Shown: positions 1 to 8,654 of the stretch, one piece after another | Layout of the letters: each line of letters opens with the position of its first letter | Position numbering within the stretch: the stretch's first letter is position 1 | Source: Dunaliella salina | Lineage: Eukaryota; Chlorophyta; Chlorophyceae; Chlamydomonadales; Dunaliellaceae | NCBI GenBank assembly: GCA_002284615.2 | Contig: MU070492.1 | Location: forward strand, 14,601-28,738 | Length of the DNA stretch: 14,138 nucleotides | Direction of reading: 5' to 3' | Notes under the pieces: generated by a model | What the model was told of the DNA's origin: nothing | The model's input: the letters and a program-made list of their open reading frames with translations, nothing else | Database searches by the model: none | Made by a program: the position numbers and the translations under genes

Positions 1-31
1 TGTGTGTGTGCGCGTGTGTGTTCGTGTGCGC
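1..31. repeat. Imperfect TG/CG tract at the left window edge
   Basis: TG dinucleotides with CG interruptions, the left counterpart of the tract at the right edge. Confidence 0.85.
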
Positions 32-590
32 GCACTGAGCCTTGCAAAAGGCCACTATGCACAACGAGGTTCAAGCAAGACAATGCCTCCATATTTGCAA
101 TCTTCTAGGAGTAAGGAACAAAGCTAAAAACGCTTCACATGCACATCCACCCATTGCAAGCTCCCTTGCACTGAGGACTTCTCATAGTTGAGGTAGACTG
201 GCTACATGTCGCGGCCATGTGAGTAAACATGGAAAGTTTACAGAAAGAGTACACCAAGAATTTGATGGTGCATCTTTGCTGTCAAACGCATCTGGATTAG
301 CCTGGCTTTATGCCCTGTCCGCGTGCAAGAACTTCAACTCCCACAGAAGGAGTACGCCGTGGATTTGATGGTGCTCCTTTGCTGCCAATCCCAGAACTTA
401 CCATCAATCCATCTCCAATTCAAAATCAAGCTTGCTTTCATCATTGCTCATCAACACAAAACTCATACGGGTCAGTGTGCACTGCCTCCTCTGAAGCACT
501 GAACTCCTTCTCTATGACACGCTGTTGTTTTGACTGGAGGCCTTTTCTTCCCCGCAAGCTGCAACCTGTGCACTGCCTTCCCCAAAATAC
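1..590. other. Putative intron after exon 7, running off the window
   Basis: No exon-like sequence was found here on either strand. It begins with an imperfect TG/CG tract (1-31). A 42-base segment is present twice, at 242-283 and 345-386, with about four fifths of bases identical and a 103-base offset. Confidence 0.5.
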
Positions 591-690
591 CTTGGCGGAT
601 TTCTTTTCTGTCAGGATGACTGGCAAGAAAAGGACTCCCCAGGCAGCAATGAAGTTGAACAGGGCCTCTGAAACAGGGTTTTCAGGGAAA
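591..690 (-). CDS. Exon 7: membrane segment 2 (residues 254-287)
   Basis: The acceptor CCTTTCCTTTGCAG has a clear polypyrimidine tract. The exon completes Asp and encodes FPENPVSEALFNF, then IAAWGVLFLPVILT and EKKSAK. The stretch from A263 to T281 is a probable membrane helix followed by positive residues. The donor AAG|GTATTT is weak. Reading on past it gives a polar tail ending near 441 that I consider intronic, because no family-like sequence follows. The remaining C-terminus is expected left of position 1. Confidence 0.85.
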
Positions 691-2212
691 CTGCAAAGGA
701 AAGGTTGGCAGGAGGTAAGAATTTTTAGTGTTGGCAGAGGCTGGTGTGGTGTGAGCACAGTGTCAGTCGTACTTGCTGTGCCTCTTTGCTTTTCCGTCTT
801 CAAAATGCTGCTCGCGCAGCATTTTGAGCAGACAGTTCTCCGGAAATAAACGGAGTTAATTCCCAGTTGCACTGAGGTGATTTTTGCAAGCATTCAAGAT
901 TTTTGTTCTCTATCAACATTTTAGTAGAAAGCGCAATTCCATTGCAGATCCTCATGACTTATCATGGTAATTTGTTTTGATGAGTGTGTGAGGGTTTCTG
1001 GTCACTATCTTCTACAATCCTCTCTTCTCCTCTCCTCTCCTCTCCTATCCTTATGGTTGGGCGGCACAGTGGCATGCAGATGTCTACAAGAATATCAAAT
1101 TCGTCCGGAAAAGATCTCACATTGCATATGGTTTTCCTGGGTGTCAGTAGGCTGTGCTACAGAGCTCCCTATTGGACAATTACACAAGGATTTCATATCA
1201 ACCAAGCTATTAAACGCGCCTTTTAACTCCATGCCACTTCCAAGAAGTACGCTGACCAACTCATTACTTTATGGCGTGCTATGGGAAACAATTTTGCTCT
1301 GAGCTGGGTGCGTCCAGTAATCCCTCAGGTCCCCACTAGCACTTTCTGTCATTTCCCTTCTTCTTTCCCTTCTTTATGGTAAAAAAGATAATGTAGGTTG
1401 TGCTCCTCATTCCCTTATTTACGAGATCGGTTATAAGGAGAATCATGGCTTTCCAACTGGGCATCTCCTTTTGCTGATGTGAGTCAAGGGGATTGCCTCT
1501 GCCTTAATTCCTTTGTGAGCACAAGGCAGTTTGGAAGATGCCAGGAAGCCTCTAAGCAGCTGAGGCTTCACAACCCAAGCTGCTGGCAGATGCTTGCTTT
1601 CATGTCTGCAAGTCCTACATAACAGGACAAGCGGAATTAGGCTTCTAACAATTGATGGCCAGCTTGCTTGGGCAGAAAGCATGCACCACAAACTCTTTCA
1701 TACTCACTCAGGGATCAAGTTGAAGCCAGCTGCGTTCAAGCCGATGTTCACGTAGAAGAAGTTGATGGACTCATGGAAGACTTCCTGCAAGCACACAACC
1801 ATTTACAGGGCATGGCCTTGTGCCAGGATTTTAATGAACAATACCTGCATTGCATGCTGGTGGCATCCCTGCACGCTGCATCTTCTTGCGGCCAGTTCCC
1901 AGATGTCAGGTAACACGCGAGTTCTTGGATGACGCACAAACTCCTTGGATTGGACAACAGGTTACTGAGCTGTGCTACACTCTGTGCTACCTTGCTCTGT
2001 GCTACACTGTGCCACTTTGCACTGTGCTACACTCTGTGCTACTTAACTCAGTGCTACTTTGCTCTTTGCGTTCAGTACAGGCCCAGATCACCCCCCTCCA
2101 AAAAAGAAATCACATCAAGGCAAGCTCTGAAAATTTTTGAAAATGGCCTGGCCTCTATTGCTGTCAGCGTCAATTGAAACCATTGACTTCAATTCCTGTG
2201 ACACACACGCGT

Positions 2213-2290
<78 letters not shown>

Positions 2291-5200
2291 TCAGAGTGTT
2301 TTTTAAGGGCAATCCAGCCTCAGTGAGCAAAACATTTATCGCAAGTGACTGCTTGCATCCCTCATTGTGCCCCTGGATTATCACTGCTCAGCACCTACCC
2401 ACAGCACTTTAGGAGGGGTCTCCAACGCAGGAGGCCCAGGCGCAGCGTTGCTCAGCATGACGTAGGAAATGTAACCTGGTCACAAACAGAATTGTGTTCA
2501 GGTCTTGAGGGGCGAGCGCTGACAGCCTTCAACCTTAATACATGCAAGTTCATTTCTTGCAAGCTGCGGAGATCAGGGGTTTTTTCTAGAGGTGGCTAAA
2601 GAGGCCAAAAAAGTAGCCCAAAAAAAACATTTTCACGAAGCTTTTTAATTTGCTTCGGTGGAATACCGGTGGGGTCAAGTCGCTCAGGCTTGTTCAGCCC
2701 GACCTCTCAGGAGGTCAGGGGTTTGAATCGCTCAGATGCAGCGAAAAAACTCCTTCCTTCCTTCCTTCCTTCCTTCCTTCCTTCCTTCCTTCCTTAATTT
2801 GCCTTCTGCACAGCCCAACTGGCAGGACCCTTAGCTTGGTTTCCTTGGAGGTAAAAAAAGAAAGTTTGGAAGGTGCAGACTTTTGGACACGTGCAACAAA
2901 TAAGCCACAGCAGCTCACCAACAAGCTCCATTCTGGACCACTTGAAGCATAATATTGGGTGATCTTGAGTGCTTTGGAGTCCTTTAATTGAATGTGCACC
3001 TTTGCAAAAGGATTGAGTAGAAAGACTCAGTGGTTCATGGGAAAGAAGTTTTGTCCCTCCAGGAGTATCCTGTGCAAAGGGTGCCGAAGAGGACATTCTC
3101 CCCCCAAGCACAGCATTCCTTTTTGACACCCGGGATGTTAATACATGGACTTCATGTACACAGCCTGCACTATGGGACAGTGAAAAGGGATGGAGGTATG
3201 AATAATTGGGCCCCTACTAAATGGTCTGATTATCTGGGCGGGGAACTTGAAACTACAGGCCTGCCCTTATTTGTGACTTACGTGAGGCTGACTAAGGTAT
3301 CCAGGATCAGAAACAACTCATCCTTCAATGCACGCATCCCCAGGCGATATCCCTCTGCAGCAAACACGCATCCTTGTTTCCACAGGCAGGTTCCCAAGAA
3401 GTGCCTACTTTTTTGGCCCAGAACAACGAGAACTTCATTTTTTCCTTCCATGCACTGATTGCTTTTTGCTTTTTGCACATGTCTTGACTGAAGGCCTTTT
3501 CCTTGTATACTTCTCTTACCTTGTCTCCATACCAGTGTGAATGCATTGCGGGCATATTTTGTTGCAGGTTTCAAAATTACTTTATTTAGGAGCATCAAGG
3601 CTTTGCGAGGAGCCCCGTAAAGGTACAAAATTTACTAAGCTTTCTTGCGCATCTCTCTGAATCACAGCGCATGCTGGAGCTCCTGAACCCATTTGCCCAC
3701 AAGAGGTCTCCCTGAGGTTGCCTCAGAGGACACCTCTCATAAACTCACATGCTTAATGCCTACCAGTGTTTCTCATAAGGTTTTGGGGTGTGTAGCAAAT
3801 TGGCTACACAGGGTGCTCCTGCCAGAAAACAGTGTAGCAAGGCCCAAAAATTTTTTGCGCAGCCAAAATTTTGTCCTTTTTTTAATTATAATTACAAGTC
3901 ATGCCTTTATAAGTAAACAAGGAGACCAACGTTGTCATCCCCTCTGTGGACAATCCCTCTCATGTCTCTCCCTCCCAATCCCTTTCGTGTCTTTGGTCCT
4001 CCCCCCTGTCAAATCAGACAAATGAAGCTGCCATCCAGAATGAAGAAGACCCAACCATGCAGAGTCAAGCAATCCTTTCCAGTTTCTTAAACTACTCTGC
4101 GCCTGCAGGCAACGCTGCTGTGCTTGCATGTGTAGCCATGGGTGTAGGTGCTGCGGCTGTCTCCTGCTGCTGCCCCCCCTCTGTGCCTGCAAGCAACGCT
4201 GCTGGGCTTGCATGCGCAGCCATGGGCGTAGGTGCTGCTGCTGTCTCCTGCTGCTGCCCCCCCTCTGTGCCTGCAGGCAACGCTGCTGGGCTTGCATGCA
4301 CAGCCATGGGCATAGGTGCTGCTGCTGTCTCCTGCTGCTGCCCCCCCTCTGTGCCTGCAAGCAACGCTGCTGTGCTTGCATGCGCAGCCATGGGCGTAGG
4401 TGCTGCTGCTGTCTCCTGCTGCTGCCCTCCCTCTGTGCCTGCAGGCAACNCTTCTGTGCTTGCATGCACAGCCATGGGTATAGCCGCTACTGAAGCTGCT
4501 GCTGCTATCTCCTGCTGCTGCCCTCCTGGGCTTGCAGGCCTGCCTTGTGTGCTTGCATGGGCAAGGGGCAAATGTGCTGCTGATTCTGCTCCTGCTGCTG
4601 CTGCTGCTACTCCTGCTGCTCCTGCTGCTGTTTCTGCCGCTGGTGGAGGAGGTGGGGCAGGGGCAGGCTGGGAGGGCAGACGTTGGGCCCTTTAGGCATT
4701 TGTCCAAAACTCTCTCAAACTCCATGAACTCATTAAAAACACATAATAATTTATGGCTACACAGGGTATTCCCAAGAAATTTTTCGCGTCGCACCTTGGC
4801 TACACAGGGTGCTCAGGGACGCCCTGATGGTCGCAGCTATGAGAAACACTGATGCCTACCGATGCCCTTCTCCCTGTCCCTATCACTGCCCTTCCCATCA
4901 CCACTACTGCATGAACTTTCCGATGCCCCTACCACTGCAGCAGGCAATGCTAGGGCAGGCAGGGGCAAGGCTCAGGGCAGGGGCTAGACAAGGAATTTTC
5001 CGGTTTATTCATATCATAATTTGGGTGCTTATGATGTCCTTTTTTATTTGAACCTGATGGATACCTTCAGGTGGGATGTACTGTTTATTTGGGCTAAGCT
5101 TCGCCTTGTCTAGCCCCTGCCCTCAGCCTTGCCCCTGCCCGCCCTGGCATCGCTTGCTGCTACTTGTCCCCTTCTGCAGCATGCATGTGCTGCTGCTGTT

Positions 5201-8200
5201 GCTGCCCGAGGAGGTGCATGACAGTGCGTGCATGCCTTCCAGCTGGCTGGGAAGCATGGTGGGAAGGACCTGCAGCCGGCGCTTAGGGCTAAGGAGGCAC
5301 AGAAGCAGGGTTGGCCAGATCTTTAGGTGTATGATTCATGTAGAGAATATGGGAACAGAAATACAGGTGTGATATAGAACCTGCCCCCCATGGCAGTTTG
5401 AAAAAAGAGTAAAAAATGTGGGCATGGAATATGAATGCGGGTATGGAATACAGTAATTAAAATACTTAATAGCAATTGGGATTCCGACGAAAGGAACTGG
5501 CCAACCCTGGTGTTGGGCACTGCCTTCCTGGGCCTTCCATGCAGGTGCGAGGGCACCTGGGGCGGAGCTTTGCCCTTTTGCTTCCGCTTGGCACAGCCCA
5601 TATCAAACAAGCTCATTAATATCGTCGCGTGGGGTTCCATTCCGAGGCCTGATGGGAAGGCAAAATGACCCCCAAGAGTGGTACGGCAGGTATAAAGAGG
5701 TCCCAAGGACCAGGGTGGCGCTGTGGGCCCTTTTTAAGGTGGTCTGCGGCTACAAGTGTGATCTAGGACCCTCCAATTTTCACCGTGTTGCGTGAAGTTG
5801 ATACTTCATTAAGGAACAGAAAGAATGGTTGGCCCCGTCAGATTTGAGTAGATTTGAGTAAAGAGTCACGGAAAAGGGCAGGCTTAAGTAAATTTGAGTA
5901 GAAGTTCACGGAAAAGGGCCGACTTAAGTAAATTTGAGTAAAGAGTCACAGAAAAGGGCAGGCTTGAGTAAATTGAAGTAAAGAGTCACGGAAAAGGACA
6001 GGTTAGACAACATCATCCTCCTGTTCGCATACAACATCTGTGCCACACACACATCAACCGAACTGACATGTGCATGCTGTAGTACTCCTGGCATCAGCAC
6101 CCTTCATTTCATTCTCCATCACACCTTTGCACACCATGGACCTCACTCGCTTTCTTTAACATGACTTCCACTGCCTCTGGGAGGTATCATCTTTTCCAGA
6201 CCTGATGTGGGGAGAATTTTCACTGCATAGCTTCCTTCTCTCCTTTATGTTACCTCACCTGTGTGTGATATTTATGTGCATGTGCACACCATCATCGCAA
6301 GAGCTGGGTGCTGTCACAATTTCTATCCACATACACACATTTGCAAGCCACCATCCTCATCTGCCTGACCCTGACCAGCACATGCATCCTACCTCTGCAG
6401 GGATTGGGTGCCGTCGCAATCCTCTCCAGCACAGACACATTTGTGTGTCATCAGTCTCACCTGCGCGTGGTCCTGTCCTGCATATGCATACCTTAAATGC
6501 AAAAATTGGGTGCCGTTACAATTTTTATCTTTTACACACACATGTGCGCGCCATCATCCTCACCTGTGTGACACCCTCGCATGAATGGACCTCACTTGCA
6601 TAGCCTAGCATTTGTGTGTTTTGACCAAGCGCTCCTCACTTTTGTAAATCTCTTGTAAACCTGTTGTATGGCCCTCACCCGCGCAACCTTTCCAGACAGC
6701 TGCTGCGGCATGTATACACCCTGGCATGTATGGACTTCACCTGTGTGTGCCTAGCAGTCATATGCTTTGACTAGGGGTTGTGTAAAAGGGTTCAGAAGTT
6801 TGCAAAGGAGGCTTCAAAGGAGGCCGAAGAGGCCCCAAAGAGGCTCTTTGACCCTCATTGACTACATGCTCAACCCTCTTTACCCAACCCAAGTTTTGAC
6901 TAATGGCTCCTCTCTCTTGTAAACCTCTTGTAAACCACTTGTTTGCAGGTCCTCACCTGCATAACCTGCCCAGACAGCTGCCGCGGCGATCGGGATGCGT
7001 TTCACGTTGGGGCCCAAGGCCCTGATAATAGGAGACACGGCGGTGAGGAGGCCCAAAGATGCGCTGCCAGGCTTGACGGCTGGCTCCACAATGTCACGCG
7101 CCTGTCCACACGTGGTGTGTCATAATTTTGTTTTGTTAGGTGCCCTCCCAGGTCATGCATCTGTTATCGTGCTAAGCATGGGATTGCATAAGGCTCCACA
7201 AAGTCAGCCATCTTGCAGAATGTAATGAGGGGTAGTTGCATCCACATGCAGTGGATGGCAAGTGTATCCACATGTGGTGCGTCACAACTTTTTTATGTTG
7301 GACGTTCTTCCAGGTCACGCGTCCGTTACCATGTTACGCAAGGGGATTGCATTGGGCTCCACAAAATCACGCGCCTGTAAGGCTGTAATGGATGGTGACT
7401 GTGTCCACATGTGGTGCATGGCAATTGCTTCCAAATGTGGTCCAAGGTTTTCGTGTGCACATGTGGTGCATGGTGATTGTGTCCACATGTGGTGCATGGT
7501 GCAAAAACATGTGGTGCACAAAAAAAAACAATGATCTTTGTGTTCATCCTACTCCCAGGAGCATGTGTGATGGTGTCTGTCCATATGTGATGCATGGTTA
7601 TTGTGTTGGCCATACTCCCAGATTCATGGTGAATGTGCCTGTCCACATGTGGCGCACGATTTTTGTGTTGGTCATACTCTCTGATCATGCATCTGTCAGC
7701 ATTTTGTGTGTAAAAAGCACCCATGGCTGCCACCAGCTTATGCGCCTGCCTGCACATGGTGTGTGGTGATTTTGTTGGATGATGTCTCAGGTGATGCGAC
7801 TGTAATTCATGTGGTGATTGTGCATGGTGCTAGCACTGGACTCCACCAGGTTGCATGCCTGTCAGCATGTGTTGGATGGTGATTGTGTTGGTCATACTCC
7901 CAGGCCATGCATCTGTTAGCATATTGTGCATGATGATCACTTTGGACTCCACCAAGTTGTGTGCATGTCACAATGTGGTGCTTCCTGAATTTGTTGGATG
8001 TTGTCCCTTGCTTTCTGTGACCACGTTGTGCGTTGTGGTTGCATTGGACTCCACCACGTTGCACGCCTGTCAGCATGTGTTGGATGGTGATCGTGTTGGT
8101 CACACTCCCAGGCCATGCATCTGTTAGCATATTGTGCATGATGATCACTTTGGACTCCACCAAGTTGTGTGCATGTCACAATGTGGTGCTTTCTGAATTT

Positions 8201-8585
8201 GTTGGATGTTGTCCCTTGCTTTCTGTGACCAGGTTGTGCATTGAGATAGCAATGGACTCCACCAGGTCGCGCGCCTGTCAGCATGTGGGTACATAATAAT
8301 TGCGTCCATCTCCCACCTGGGCCACGCAACCCTAATGTGGTATGTTCTGACATTAGATCCCACGAATCTCATATTTTGGTCTTGCACCACTCATGCCAGC
8401 TTGCTTTTTAGGTGAACGTGCTCGGTTGCTGTTGGAACACATCTTGTACAGATCTCGTACACGTATAACAAGATGTTGTGAGTTTCCTTTGTTTACCTGC
8501 TTAGCTTCTTTCAGGCACACAGCAGACATGCTTAGTTTAACAGCAAGTGCAACCTGTTACACACACATGTACATTTATGACCGCG

Positions 8586-8654
<69 letters not shown>

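Larger units (their letters stand above)
1785..2398 (-). other. Intron 5 of the NTF2-like gene (614 bp)
   Basis: It runs from GTAGGT after exon 5 to TTGCAG before exon 6. It contains a short minisatellite (1970-2064) and a (CA)n tract (2214-2288). Confidence 0.8.
2476..6956 (-). other. Intron 4 of the NTF2-like gene (4481 bp), repeat- and transposon-filled
   Basis: The borders are GTGAGG (6956) and CCAG (2476). It carries the SINE-like unit, the hAT-type element, a foldback, a MITE-like element, 40-bp and 100-bp tandem repeats and a copy of the exon 4 end, all listed separately. The stretches 2796-3755 and 5510-5840 show nothing I can identify. Confidence 0.8.
7082..8290 (-). repeat. Tandem array whose unit contains the exon 4 splice acceptor
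   Basis: A GGCTCCAC or GGACTCCACC anchor (plus strand) recurs at 7082 (true exon), 7192, 7355, 7724, 7838, 7944, 8046, 8152 and 8254. From 7724 on, spacings are 102-114 bases. On the gene strand several copies keep ACAG followed by GCGCGYGA, reading ARDFVEP (7355 copy) and ARDLVES (8254 copy) against ARDIVEP in exon 4. The linking sequence CCCAGGYCATGCATCTGTTA is shared with the intron just upstream of the real acceptor. Confidence 0.88.

Noticed and set aside
441..590. Continuation of the exon 7 frame to a stop at 441
   Set aside because: The residues after SAK are polar, lose family resemblance and follow a possible donor; I judge it intronic, although the weak donor leaves some doubt.
310..849. 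179-codon plus-strand frame
   Set aside because: It lies antisense to exon 7 and its intron and shows no recognisable domain.
1668..1913. Plus-strand frame over exon 6
   Set aside because: Antisense shadow of exon 6, whose minus-strand reading fits the gene in phase and sequence.
2115..2412. Frames crossing the (CA)n tract, and likewise 8393-8755
   Set aside because: They are dinucleotide-repeat translations (HTHT, VCVC) without other content.
2672..2740. Functional tRNA gene
   Set aside because: No acceptor-stem or T-stem pairing could be drawn; only box-like sequences remain.
3278..3628. Minus-strand frame ending in a perfect CAC|GTAAGT donor, considered as an extra exon between exons 4 and 5
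   Set aside because: Its exit phase (2) does not fit exon 5, exons 4 and 5 already join in phase with a continuous hydrophobic segment, and no family resemblance is seen.
3946..4695. 249-codon plus-strand frame and overlapping minus-strand frames (4087-4794, 4092-4571)
   Set aside because: They arise from an 84-bp stop-free tandem repeat inside a transposon within an intron; low-complexity content and openness on both strands argue against coding.
7082..8290. CRISPR-like array
   Set aside because: Units are 102-208 bp and diverged, without unique spacers; the context is a spliced eukaryotic gene.
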